A stretch of 64,000 nt of DNA from Alternaria dauci (Eukaryota > Ascomycota > Dothideomycetes > Pleosporales > Pleosporaceae): NCBI RefSeq assembly GCF_042100115.1, contig NC_091273.1:4216001-4280000 (forward strand). The letters are read 5' to 3'. Within the stretch, counting starts at the first letter, position 1, and every line of letters starts with the position of its first letter. The notes under the pieces were generated by a model. The model made no database searches. It was not told the origin of the DNA and saw nothing but the letters and a program-made list of their open reading frames with translations. Shown here one piece after another: positions 11,713 to 22,130 of this stretch. A program made the translations under genes and the position numbers.

Positions 11713-12820
11713 GTTGTTCGCCTCAGTGCTGGTATAAAGTCTCTGATTGTTGGGTGAATGGCGTCGTGGTTTGTTGCGCGGCGTCTGGTGTAGGTCGAAG
11801 CTACGTAGTGGTTGGGCTGGAAGCTGGAGGTGGGACACGCGTAGGCATGTCTTGGTGGGGTTCATCGGCTGTGGCGGTGGCGGTGCAGTGGATGCTGCCC
11901 GTTTCCGCGATCAACCCTGGAAGTTACCTCATCCACCAATGCGTAGAATTGCCTTTCTATGTTGGGCCAGAGGAACTCCAGTACTATACTGCTTTTGGGG
12001 CGAAGACAGACATCCCTATCGTCTTATGCTGGATAGGTCGACGTGACTTCACTTTCAGTCTGCCTATCTCATCACACAACCAGTAATCCAAGTCCACAAG
12101 ATCTACGACGCTAATCCCTGTATCGCTATACACATCAACACCATTCTCTACGAGCATATTGAGGCGACTCGGATTAGATACTGGACCAGTTTTCCCGGTA
12201 CCAGATACCACCCTGTCGATCGCTTTTCGCAGTGGTGCTGCTCCTGCTTCATTCTTGTCCTCATGATTGAGCACCCATTTTCGAGCCGATTTGGCATCGC
12301 ACGTCGACCTGCTTATCGGAATCGAAACCTTTGTTCAGGAATCTACTTGTTTCAGCCTGTATTAGATATCGCCGGATTGTGCATGTGGTGAAAGCAACTG
12401 GGTGGTTTCACATTCCTCTCGTCCATGCAGAAGCGGCGCAGATGCACAACAGCAGGGAAATTAAGCTAGACGAACACGGTCTGCTTTCAAACCCCATGTA
12501 TGAAGTAAGAGATTAGCGTGTAAGCCAGCCTTATTAACCGGGATTTCAAGCTGACCATGCAGCCACCCAGGCTCAATGGGTTGCGCCACCAGGATGCAAC
12601 TCCAATCACGAAAACCGCTGCTATCACGATGCATAACAGCAGCATGTTGCCAAGACACCCGTTTTGGGGGCCGTCTCACGACACACACCTTACGCCCTGC
12701 TTACCTCGCATCTCCTGGTCTCTATGTCTGCTTACTTCCCCTCTACCTAACGACCTCATCTCAATACTCCTGTGAGACAACTCGATTGGGCACGCGCATG
12801 TTTCTGCCCACATCACCTCC
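11713..12820. other. Intergenic, one unexplained open frame
   Basis: Promoter space between IST1 (minus) and the pepsin-like gene (plus). A minus-strand open frame of about 115 codons (stop at 11984) has no ATG near its start and no recognised domain; see rejected items. Confidence 0.5.
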
Positions 12821-14424
12821 ATGGCTCCATCGTGGCGCTTACTGAGTAGCTTCACGCTCAGCCTTGCTGCCCTCTTGGTCGCACAGTCTTCTCTTATAGC
12901 TGCGCAATGCGACATCCCTCCTCTTACGCTTACCTGGTCCAATCTGAGCGTCACACAAGACGGTCTCGGTGTCGCGCGTGGTATCGAACTTGGTATTGGA
13001 ACTCCACACCAGATCTTCGCTTTCCGGCCATCGACTACGCTCAACAACACGCGCATTAACAACGTTGTTAATTGCGGCTCTGCGAGCAACGACAGCTGTA
13101 TTGGAGGTCTCGGCGGTACTTTCGACTCGTCCAAGTCATCGTCATATGCTGTGTCGATCAAGAGTCAATGGAACGGAAGCCAGATCGACGATGAAGACGA
13201 TACAGGAGGATACGTCTACTTCAATGATGATGTCGCGTTTCAAGAGAACGGTCATGTCGACGGGTTTCCGTTGGTGATGGACAGTGAGGTATGGGGAGGT
13301 AAGGATCCCATGGATGCACCTTGTACAACCTGAATGGCAGGCAAGAAATGACGCTGACTCGGGATACAGGTATACAGTCCGGTCTGCCACTCGGCACGAA
13401 CTCGTCCTTCCTTCGCGCAGCCGTCGCAGGTGGTGTCGCGCCATCACAAGTTTTCGGTCTTTGGAGCGGTAGCAGAGGTGTCGATCCACATGACGGCCTG
13501 CTCGTTGTAGGCGGATACGATCGCGCGCGGGTTGACCCAGCGTCGAATTTCACTACTTTCCCAATCGGCGAATGGAATCTCGAACGAGCTTGCCCTTTAC
13601 AAGTCACGGTCACGAACCTGACATATCAGGACCATCCGCTCATACCTGATGATAGCGATGAGCTGATCGCATGCATTGAGCCATCGACACAACGCTTCGT
13701 GTTCCCTCCAGCGATTGCGCAGGCCTTTGGAGTGCATACCGGGCAAAATGAGACTGCATATCCGGGCAAGATGCACTATAATGTGTCTAGCCGTCCCATG
13801 GGCGACCTCGTTATAACACTGGCAGGCGGGTACCAGTCAACGATACCCAACAGGGAGTTGTTCGCGCCGCTACGTGGATCTGATCAGTACGGTCGTTACT
13901 CCATAATCAACGACAGCACACTCGACGCGTCGATAGCGGATACCCGAAAGAGCGATCCAGGAGATGTGGACAGTACGCTTGGAGGTCTCTTCTTAACTTT
14001 TAATTACCTTCTTGTCGACTACGCGAAAAGCGAGTTCCAACTTGCCCCGGCTGTCGCAGCCGATGCGGAAGACGTGTCGCCGGACCCTACGGCAATCTGC
14101 ACACCCACCAACACAGCACCCCCGAGTCCTACCCCAACACCCGAGAAGTCGACAAATACAGGTGCCATAGCAGGCGGTGTTGTCGGAGGTGTTGCAGGGC
14201 TTGCTCTGCTTGGTGCAATCGGCTTTCTATTGTTCCGGCGGAATCGCCGTGCTAAGAAGGATCCTCCTCCTGTCAGCGAGATTGACGGGCAGCCACATTC
14301 ACCTGTGCAACAGGTAGTGCGACAGCCGTCGGAGATGATGGCGCATGTAGCTGCACCCGTGCACGAAATGCCCGCGACTCGATACCCAAGTTTCCGAAAA
14401 TCCGAAGGCAGAGGATGGCGTTAG
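12821..14424 (+). CDS. Membrane-anchored pepsin-like protein lacking catalytic DTG motifs
   Basis: Exons 12821-13298 and 13370-14424 (71-base intron) encode 510 residues. A signal peptide (about 1-28, ending near IAAQ) leads to a peptidase A1-like fold: the strand LGIGTPHQIFAF, repeated N-glycosylation sequons, GVAPSQVFGLWSGSRG, LVVGGYDRARVD and STLGGLFLTFNYLLVDYAKSEFQLA all match landmarks of pepsin-like lobes. Where the first DTG should follow GTPHQIFAF the sequence is RPSTTLNN, and I find no second D(T/S)G in place. A Pro/Ser/Thr stalk, one transmembrane helix (AGGVVGGVAGLALLGAIGFL, about residues 420-445) and a basic cytosolic tail of about 65 residues follow. I infer a non-proteolytic cell-surface protein, perhaps a binding or sensing protein, rather than an active yapsin. 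Confidence 0.8.
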
Positions 14425-14583
14425 GAGGCGCGTCAAAGGGGAATGTTGGGGGCGGGGCAGATTCGCTTGCGCTTTGCTATGACAGAGTTGTGCACTAAAA
14501 CTTTAGGCGCTATGCCAAGTAATCAATTAGTTAGAACTCCTTCCTGCTCCTTCATCCTTCTCGAATCGCTACCTAGTAGACTA

Positions 14584-15792
14584 CTACAACAGCTTTGCCC
14601 GCATAGTAGGTTCATACACCGGAACCTCCATGGGCACGACCTCCTCGTCGCGGCAACAACTCACTTCTGCCCACCGTAACCAACCAGCATATGTCCCATC
14701 CTTACAGTCGCTGCCAGGGTGCTTCCTCCACAGCATACCCAACGTATCACCACCAAACAGCTTCGCCGAGAACCCATGTCCGAGTTTGAGACACCAGCTA
14801 TCAGCCACTAATTTCTCTACGATGCTCCTTGCGAATGCTTGATCATCTGTCTCAGCCTCACCTGGCTTGGGTAATGGAAGGTTCAGAAGATCAAATTGTC
14901 GCTGTCCGCTCCAGCTCGTCATCTGCTCGTGTGCGAACGCGCCGTCCATCATGCTCAACAGCCAGCACTTTTCTCTGACGTACTTTGGTCCATCCCAGCC
15001 GTCTCCCTCATCTACCCAGCTTTGCGCCGATCTCATGCACTGAATCTGGACTGCGTAGTCGGTCATCGCTTCGTCGTTGATGACCATCTTTTCTTGGCCT
15101 GCTTCTTCTACAACAACCTCTTGTGGCACACGCATAAGCTGCACGTGCGATACGAGTGGATGAGCGTGCGCACCAGTCGTGTTAGTCTTGCCTTTCCAGA
15201 CCTGGAGTAAGATGTGATGTGCGCGTTGCACGAGCGGGTTGTTTGGACCACACATGAGCGCAAAGTTTACAATCTGCAGATCTGAGCCCATTGTGAAGCC
15301 GGCGAAATCGTACGGCGAGTCTGGGTTGACAATGTGTTTAGTCCATAGCCGATCCAGATCCCCGAATTGCAGAATGCCGACGTCGAGATATACGCCACCG
15401 TACTTTAGCAGGAGTGGATACCGGATGAGATCAGATGTGTGTTGTGCGGCATAGTGACCGTTCAAGGTGCCTTCCGTGAATGCTGCCGGTACCACTAAAG
15501 GTGACTTGGTATCGATGTAGTTGGCTACATTGAGCACGGAATTCGGCACGTTGTCAAGTACGTAGATGGTCCATCCCAAGGGTGAGAAGCGGCGGTACCA
15601 AGCAATGACATTGCGTAGGAGATTAGGAGGTAGGGTACGGATACCAGAGTGCCAAAATGCGAAGATGGATTTAGAGCCTGGCGCCGGAGGCTCCGGTGAA
15701 GTCAGTGCTTCTGGTAGAGGTCCATCTGTTGATATGGCAGGTAGAACTTTGTAGGGAAGTGCTGATGTTTCCGGTATTTGTGGGTACTCCAT
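14584..15792 (-). CDS. Glycosyltransferase with DXD-like sugar-binding motif (capsular polysaccharide synthesis type)
   Basis: Single-exon gene of 402 residues; the longer frame would begin with TTG, so the ATG at 15792 is used. The centre carries the pattern shared by GT32-like and capsular polysaccharide synthesis proteins: IFAFWHSGIRTLPP, then HTSDLIRYPLLLKYGGVYLD, where the last acidic residues coordinate the nucleotide sugar through a metal. Here the motif is LDVG, not a strict DXD. No signal peptide or transmembrane helix is obvious. Such single-domain enzymes are common in filamentous ascomycetes; acceptor and donor sugars are unknown. The gene is convergent with the pepsin-like gene, 159 bases away. 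Confidence 0.75.
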   Translation of the reverse strand: MEYPQIPETSALPYKVLPAISTDGPLPEALTSPEPPAPGSKSIFAFWHSGIRTLPPNLLRNVIAWYRRFSPLGWTIYVLDNVPNSVLNVANYIDTKSPLVVPAAFTEGTLNGHYAAQHTSDLIRYPLLLKYGGVYLDVGILQFGDLDRLWTKHIVNPDSPYDFAGFTMGSDLQIVNFALMCGPNNPLVQRAHHILLQVWKGKTNTTGAHAHPLVSHVQLMRVPQEVVVEEAGQEKMVINDEAMTDYAVQIQCMRSAQSWVDEGDGWDGPKYVREKCWLLSMMDGAFAHEQMTSWSGQRQFDLLNLPLPKPGEAETDDQAFARSIVEKLVADSWCLKLGHGFSAKLFGGDTLGMLWRKHPGSDCKDGTYAGWLRWAEVSCCRDEEVVPMEVPVYEPTMRAKLL

Positions 15793-16487
15793 GATTTGGC
15801 TCAATTGCCGGCAGAAATCTGTGAAATGGGAAAAGAAGTTGATGCTGGTAGAGAATATTGTATGTTCAACATGTACACGGCCTACTTGATATTTGACTTC
15901 ACTGTAGGCGACTCATTATGGGCTTCCCGTGATCATTTCGACTCATCCGCGCTAGTAACTCGCGTGACGTCATGTCGCGTTTCAGTCTCACCTGCAGACA
16001 TAAGACGCAGCACTCAGCCAGGCAAAACGCATTAATGTACAACAGGGCGGTGGCTCATCCAAACACCCCGGCTCGCTCATCCAAGAAGCTTTAAATACCG
16101 ATAGAATCACGGGCGCACACTGCTGAGCGAGGACAACTCGGGAGAGTTGTGATGTGCACGTAGCGAACAATTGTATCACACTTTCACTCTTTTCTATTTA
16201 CGATGTTTCTCACTCAATTCTCTCTCACGTTTGGAGCATATGGATTTCGGAAGTTGCGAATGCCTTGTCGGTCATGAGTCATCGACATACTATGTTGATC
16301 ACAGCTTCATTGAAGCAGCAAACGAGGCTTCGAGGACTAAGAAAACGCAGGAGGCATTCGGAACTTACCAACAGACTATAGTGCACAGGGGAGGTCCTGC
16401 CTGTTTTCATAACTGTCATCTACATGGTCAGTTGCGATGACCCCGTTTGCCGCCAAGAGCACGCGACCGAAATATTGAACCTGGACT
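15793..16487. other. Divergent promoter region
   Basis: Sequence between the glycosyltransferase start and the orphan gene start. Open frames at 16154-16440 have no domain. Nothing else was recognised. Confidence 0.5.
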
Positions 16488-17552
16488 ATGATACCTCACC
16501 CACATCACCAACTACGTCCTCAACCCGTCAATATGCAGCATCAAAGATCCGCTCCCTCGCCATTCCCAGATATCGGGCGCGCCCCGTCTGCACAACCGCA
16601 ACTCCCACGTCGCTCTTCTCCGCCGCCACAAACTCCAGAATTCTTGATCATCGGTCTCTTCGCCCTCCGCCTTACCAAACGGCTGATTGAAAGCCTCGAG
16701 TACTACCCTGGTCGCGATGCCGATATCATCTGGCTCGTCAACTTCCTCGCACCCTACCATAGCGACTACGAACTGGCGAAGATCTCAGGCAGTCGAAGAG
16801 ATGACTACCTTGCAATGTATCAGAGTATAGTTTCCCGGATGAAGAAGCAACCAAAATACCCCGTGCGGTTTATGCAGATGAACCCTGATCAATCGATGCA
16901 CCAGATACAGCAGAGAAGTGAGATGGATCGACCGAGAGACATGACTGATGGTAAGTACAACAAAGCAATAATCTGACACGAGAGCTGAAATGAATCAGCG
17001 GAGAGGATGGACATTATCGACTTCTGCGACGCGGCGGGCGAATGGGGATCTATGCTTCCAATACCAGCAAACGAAGCGAAGAGAATGGTTGAACTTGCGA
17101 ATCGCAGGAAGATTGCGGATCTTGACGAACCTCATCGGCAGCCACTGCACTTCGAGAGCAGGGACGAATCGCAAGGCCGGAGGCAGTTTCGACCCGAGGA
17201 TGGAGAGGATTTGTATGGTGCGAGGCAGTCACGGTTCGATGATAGGCATGAGCTCCACGAGCGCAGGCAATCACGATTCGAGCCAAGCCCCTTGCCCGAG
17301 GATACGAGGCAGCCACTTCGTGAGTATGGGCAGGCCCAAAGCGAGGACAGATATCGCATGAACAATGCTGGGGCCTGGCGTGGCGATGAGTACCTTATGT
17401 CTGAAGAGAGGCAGCCTCCGGAGCACGCGAGGAGAAGACGTCGTGTATCTTTCGCGGATGAGAGACAGTACTTTGAAGTAACAGGCTTCTGTTCTGAAAC
17501 GCCTGGTATCGTCACTGACTTACGCAGGAGCAACATCGCTGATGGGGGGTAA
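16488..17552 (+). CDS. Unknown protein with a 14-residue Arg-Gln repeat
   Basis: Not recognised. Exons 16488-16950 and 16999-17552, joined by a 48-base intron (GTAAGT...AATCAG), encode 338 residues. The N-terminus is Pro/Gln-rich; a helical segment follows (LIIGLFALRLTKRLIESLEY, then IIWLVNFLAPYHSDYELAK). The second half is strongly charged and holds five units of about 14 residues, each opening with RQ (RQPLHF, RQFRPE, RQSRFDD, RQSRFEP, RQPLREY), at roughly 17136-17350. A basic patch RRRRRVSFADE, a possible nuclear signal or phosphorylation site, lies near the end. No signal peptide. Probably a lineage-restricted, largely disordered protein. Confidence 0.65.
17136..17350 (+). repeat. In-frame tandem repeat of about 42 bp, five degenerate units
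   Basis: Units begin at RQ codon pairs spaced 45, 42, 42 and 42 bases apart. Two units share a near-identical 19-base stretch (around 17220 and 17262). The repeat lies wholly inside exon 2 of the unknown gene and keeps the reading frame. Confidence 0.6.
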
Positions 17553-17809
17553 GATGGAAAGAATACCGAGAGGTCACGTAGCCACAGGGGCGCTTGTAGG
17601 TCGCCTTCACATAAGGAAGCTGACCATGGACTGGACAGGTCATATATGAGTTGATGCAACAAGATAATAAAGTAAATACGAGCTTCATGTAGCCCAATCT
17701 AGTCTAATATGGAGCAGTGCATAAAATGAAGACCCAGCAAAAGAAAGAGAAACAACGCAGCCCGACCATTCCGAATATCCTCCGCGAGCACTCACCAAAC
17801 TTCGACAGA

Positions 17810-20800
17810 CTACATCCAAAACATAGTATCATCTAATGCCTTGTTCCAAGGATTCATTCGCCGTTCCCCTTGCCCATCTACTCCAGCCCACTTACCCCAG
17901 ACCTTACTCGCTTCCTCCAACGCCAACCCCTTACACATCTTGGACACTTGATCCTTGTGCAGCAGCTCCATGACCTCTTCTTCCTTTGTTTTCGCCGGCC
18001 AGACTCTAGTGTCTTGCTTCTTTTGTTCCTTGGCCGGTTTGGAGATGGCCTCTCTCAGTGTGCGCTGTTCTGCTTCCATAGCGGTTTTCTTGTTATTGAT
18101 CGTATCGAGGGCGGAGCTGTTGCCGTTGAGGAAGGAACGGAGGTAGATTCTGCCGCGTTCGCATAGTCTGTAGGGATACGATGTTAGTACGTGGTTTACT
18201 CGTATTTCTTGTAGTTGAGACTTACCTGTCTGCGTAGTAGGTGGGCGGAGCGTAAGATACACCACAGCTGGCACGAACGTACGTGTAGGAGAGCTGGTGG
18301 GTCTGGAGGCATGTTAGTAACGATGACTTTCCGGATCGAAAAGGGTAGAGTATGCGGTGTTAAACTTATAAAGATAGCCAGATCTGCTACATCCCATTCG
18401 GCATCATCCTGAATGACAAAGTAGTGTGCAGGTTTCGTAGTACCCTGCAAGCCACTGTGGGACTGGAGGAAGAACTCCTTAAAGTAGGGCGATGTAACGG
18501 ATGTATCAACAACAGTACCCGGCTTACAGTTCTTGGGTTTGCCCTCTGCATCTTGATCGCGTGTAGGGTAGAAACGCGTGTGGTGGCGCTTAGTGACGAC
18601 GATCGAAGTGAGTTTCATGTCTTCCTTCCATTTCTTCTCTTTCTTGACTTTTTCAAACGCCCTCCTGATGGCGCTTACTTCTTCTCGTATGGATTTGCCA
18701 GATTGTCCCTCGCTTACGCCGTCGCGATAGTACATGGTTTTCTTCGGTAGCCTCTCTCGTGGCTTGGGGATGGTTGAGTTCGTAGGTTTGACGGGGTAGT
18801 TCCAGTAAGCTCGCAGACGCTCCTCGACCATCGATTCGACTTCTTGGATGATCTGTTGGGGTCAGTATTTACAATCTAGCTTCGGTATCATGTGTTTTGA
18901 CTTACCTCGCGATCCGTCCTATCGGGGTTTTGGAGGCGCATTGATCCGAGGAACTTGCCACCAAAGCCATCGACTGAGCCGACAATAGAGGCAATAGAAG
19001 GGCATCCTTCAATAGAGGCCACCGATGGATGTGTGACATCGGTTCCAAGGATCATAACGTCCCCAAGCTTGGTCTGTAGGGACTCATTGGAATTCTTCGC
19101 GCTATCGCCAGCCGAATGGTTAATGCCTCCGCACTTGAGATTCACTTTCATCATGACGTTGCCGAGGTATTGTTCGTAACCTCTTGCCAGAGCACCTGTC
19201 CCTTTATCGCAGACCTTCTCTTGGGTGATGCATACTGTTTGCAATCCGAACTCGCGATCAGCTAGATCTTTGAAGGACTGGTAAATGGTCCTGTTGGAAT
19301 TGCGTAGCAAGAGAAGAACAATTTTCTTGCGTGGTCCACTGGATGTTAGTTTTACCTCGTGGAGAGCTCTTCGCAGTTCGGCATCGCCGAGGCTTGCTAG
19401 CACCTTTTGTGGCGTCAGTCCATATCGCTTGTTATTCTTGGAGTCAGCAATGTTGTATGTGCCAAGCGCTTCCTTCAAGGCGGTTTCAAAAGCTGCGATC
19501 TTTTCGGTCGCCAGCAGATACACGTTCACGCAGGCACCGGCTGTAGGGCCAGACTCAAGGAAGTTGCAGTTCTTCAGCGTCCAACGAGGTGTCTCCCCAG
19601 ATCCACCATTCTTCTTGGACTGGTTGTAAAGATCGATTTTCTTATGGCCACCATAGATGATCGATGGATAACGCAAGATGGTGCTGTCGATCTGCAGAAG
19701 CTTGGGTACAACAGTCAGTGGTTCGCAGCCGGCCTACAACAGTCAATCGCAAATACGACAGAGAAGAAACCGTGACATATGAATTGCCTGCTGTCTGTAC
19801 CAAGGAACTTTTTGATGGCGAGGAAATTGAATACTTTATCGATCAGGTGAACACCATCATGAGGTATCATGGCGGCTCTCTTGAGCATCTTATCGATGAG
19901 AATATCAGGAATGGGGCGACGATAGATCTGGTGCGGTAGTATCTTGAGTTTTGCAGGAGCAAACCACTCTTTGTCGCGTGGAGTGCCAAGATTGATGCCA
20001 GGAAGATTGCCCTTCTCTTCCTTGAACTCGTCGGGGTAGGCTATGAGCGTAAGCAAGTGCATGTGTAGTACAGAGAACATATGATTTACACTCTTGTAGA
20101 TACTCCAGTACGTTCTTGTTGAATTTGGAACCGTTGGCCGCCTTCTTTTCGAACGTGAGGTCCTTTAGGCTCGTACCTGCTATGGTCTTTTGTCTGCCCT
20201 CTGAATTATTCCGGTCGTCTTCGCGGCCTTTGGGGGTTTTGCCACGCCCGTATGAAATCTGGGCTCGTAAAGCATTGAGTGCTGCCCACCTACTTTTCTC
20301 GGGGCGAAATGTTTTTTCATCCTGGAGGAATTTTTCCACAGTCTGAGACTGATAGAAAGCACTGGTACCGTAACTGACATTGAGAAGGATACCGGCATCT
20401 AGAGGCTTGATAGTGTAGAAGTACCCCTGCATCATCGTGAGGGAGTCAGAGAGGTATCGTTCTTCGTTTTTGACGAAGAATTTGTTTGCACCCATTCGTA
20501 TGACCTGTTGGTCTTTGAGGCTCTTCGAGATCAACATGTTCAGAGCCTTGACCTCGATGCTGGAGTCCCAAAGGTGTGGATTCACCATGCTGCCCCCAAC
20601 ATACTCACTGAGCTTAGAAAAGTCTAGAACACGAAGAAGCTAGAGACTGAGATTGCGCACAACGTCGGTACCATCACGGCGTCCGTCTGGTACATCGCAT
20701 GTGTCAATAATGTCTCCGACTTCTTCTTTCTTATGCAGCTTCTTCCAAGATATGATGGTAGTGATGTTGTCAGTTGTGAAGTGGTCTTTGTTGCTCTTCA

Positions 20801-21461
20801 AAATGTTCATTCGATCAATCAGAGCACGAACAAGCTTTTCTAGCTTCTTCTTATTCTGGCCAATAGGAAGATCAAGAATCTGGTACTCATAGAATACTGT
20901 CTTCGGATCGATATCTATCTTGAAGAAGTTGGTCTTGACCGTGGTGTGAACAGCATCCTGGATAGTTGCACAAGATTTAGTACGAACGGGGTATTGTGAC
21001 AATATTGGTGTTTCGCCATGTTTGAGAGAGTCCATTTTCCGATTGACTGCTGCAAGCTCTTGGTCTTTCTGCTGTTGCGTAATGGCAGGCGCAGTTGCTG
21101 CGGATGGAGCTGGGGTCTGCGCATCTTGACCTTCTCCCGATTCTGTAGATTCTGGGACTTGGTCGGACGGTGCTTCGTCGCCAGGAGGAGCGACGGGGGA
21201 AGCGACAGGCTGAGTGGGAGTTTGGGAAGGAATATTACCGAGCCTTTTCAACTGAAAGACGTATGCGCGAGCTTCCCTCCTCTGTGCCAAGGGAAAGTTC
21301 TTTCCAATCCAACTCATGGTGGATATTGGGCCGTTTGCTTGCGTACAGAGCCAGGCGTGCATCTTGCCGCCCTTTTCAGGATGAGTGTTCACGCATACAA
21401 TACATGGGTTGTCTCCCATATTATCCTCGATGAGTTGTCGCTGTTCTGGTTTGAGTGGCAT
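17810..21461 (-). CDS. Argonaute (PIWI protein), with an in-frame TAG and two AT-starting introns
   Basis: Small-RNA-guided slicer of the fungal QDE-2 type. Six segments keep one frame of 1126 codons: 20090-21461, 19781-20040, 18906-19733, 18370-18852, 18226-18302 and 17810-18167. N domain (TNFFKIDIDPKTVFYEYQIL), linker, PAZ-like region, MID (YLGNVMMKVNLKCGGINH) and PIWI domain are present, and the slicer residues look intact: Asp in GTDVTHP, Glu in DREIIQE, Asp in YRDGVSEGQ and Asp in PTYYAD. Three introns (20041-20089, 18853-18905, 18168-18225) are GT-AG. Two junctions that conservation demands (19734-19780 and 18303-18369) begin ATATGT and ATAAGT. Codon 274 (20640-20642) is TAG inside a conserved strand, unless a weak 54-base intron (20640-20693) removes it. 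Either a recently disabled gene or one with rare splicing. The start at 21461 is the only good ATG. Confidence 0.85.
18303..18369 (-). other. Predicted Argonaute intron with AT donor (ATAAGT...CTCCAG)
   Basis: 67 bases, phase 0, branch CTAAC near the end. Splicing joins WDVADLAIF to THQLSYTYVRA, the expected PIWI sequence. The GT four bases inside gives a wrong phase. The donor equals GTAAGT except for A at the first base. Confidence 0.7.
19734..19780 (-). other. Predicted Argonaute intron with AT donor (ATATGT...TGTAG)
   Basis: 47 bases, phase 0, branch point TTGAC eight bases before the acceptor. Splicing joins LGTDSRQF to AGCEPLTVVPK, as the family requires. Nearby GT dinucleotides either give the wrong phase or leave an implausible intron. 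The donor equals the consensus GTATGT except for A at the first base. Confidence 0.7.
20640..20642 (-). other. In-frame TAG in Argonaute codon 274
   Basis: The frame runs NLSL-stop-LLRVLDFSKL. Residues on both sides align with the conserved strand before the L1 linker, so the stop falls inside a coding segment. Alternative: an intron from GTACCA (20693) to CTCTAG (20640), 54 bases, phase 0, with a weak donor and no CTRAC branch point. Confidence 0.75.
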
Positions 21462-22130
21462 GTTGGCTGTTTCGAGACAGCTGGGACTGACACGCTGGTC
21501 ATAGATACTATGACAGGTGAAATATTGGTAAGAAGAGAGTGATCTAGGAAGATGTGCTCGAAGGTGATGAATCTTCCAGAGCGTTGGTCCACCTGCTCAT
21601 ATGTTCTTGAAGGCTATGCTTGCTTTACTGATCCAAGCATCAGCCGACTGCTTGTCGCTGTTCGCGACATGTCTTGAAGGTGTGGCAATCATGAATCAAG
21701 CAAGTCTCACCCAACACAATTGGGCTTGTTCATTCATCGAACAACTATTGTCGGTAGAGAATCACTGATCGAGAATCTTAGCGCAACTGTGAAACTCACT
21801 TACGACCGTCTGAGAGCGAGTTGTACTGAGCGCACAAGCTTTGGTGATTTTTTTCCTGACAATGGGAGTATGCGACCTGCGCGTTAGCTGAGCATAGACC
21901 CTTTTACCCCCGAGTGCTCGTTTTGGTGCTAGATCAAGAGAGCAAACACAGCGGATGTAGGAACAGCAGTTCACGTGGCGCTGTACGGTGTAAAAGAGCC
22001 CTCCAGGTTACGTGTACCCAGAGACCATGCAAGCCGATCTATATCCGCGATTTCTCCACGTGTGTAAGATACGGAGTAACCGTCTTCCCCCAACGCCAAA
22101 CCATGCAATCGTCAATCATATCACGTACTC
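21462..22130. other. Intergenic, no gene seen
   Basis: Upstream region of the Argonaute gene and 3' flank of the Hsp40 gene; no domain or RNA gene recognised. Confidence 0.55.

Noticed and set aside
12292..12325. T-loop-like sequence (GGTTTCGATTCC on the minus strand) as a tRNA
   Set aside because: No matching acceptor, D or anticodon stems around it.
11984..12339. Minus-strand open frame of about 115 codons with protein-like composition
   Set aside because: No ATG near its start (GTG only), no convincing upstream exon and no recognised domain; it could be a relic but I cannot support it.
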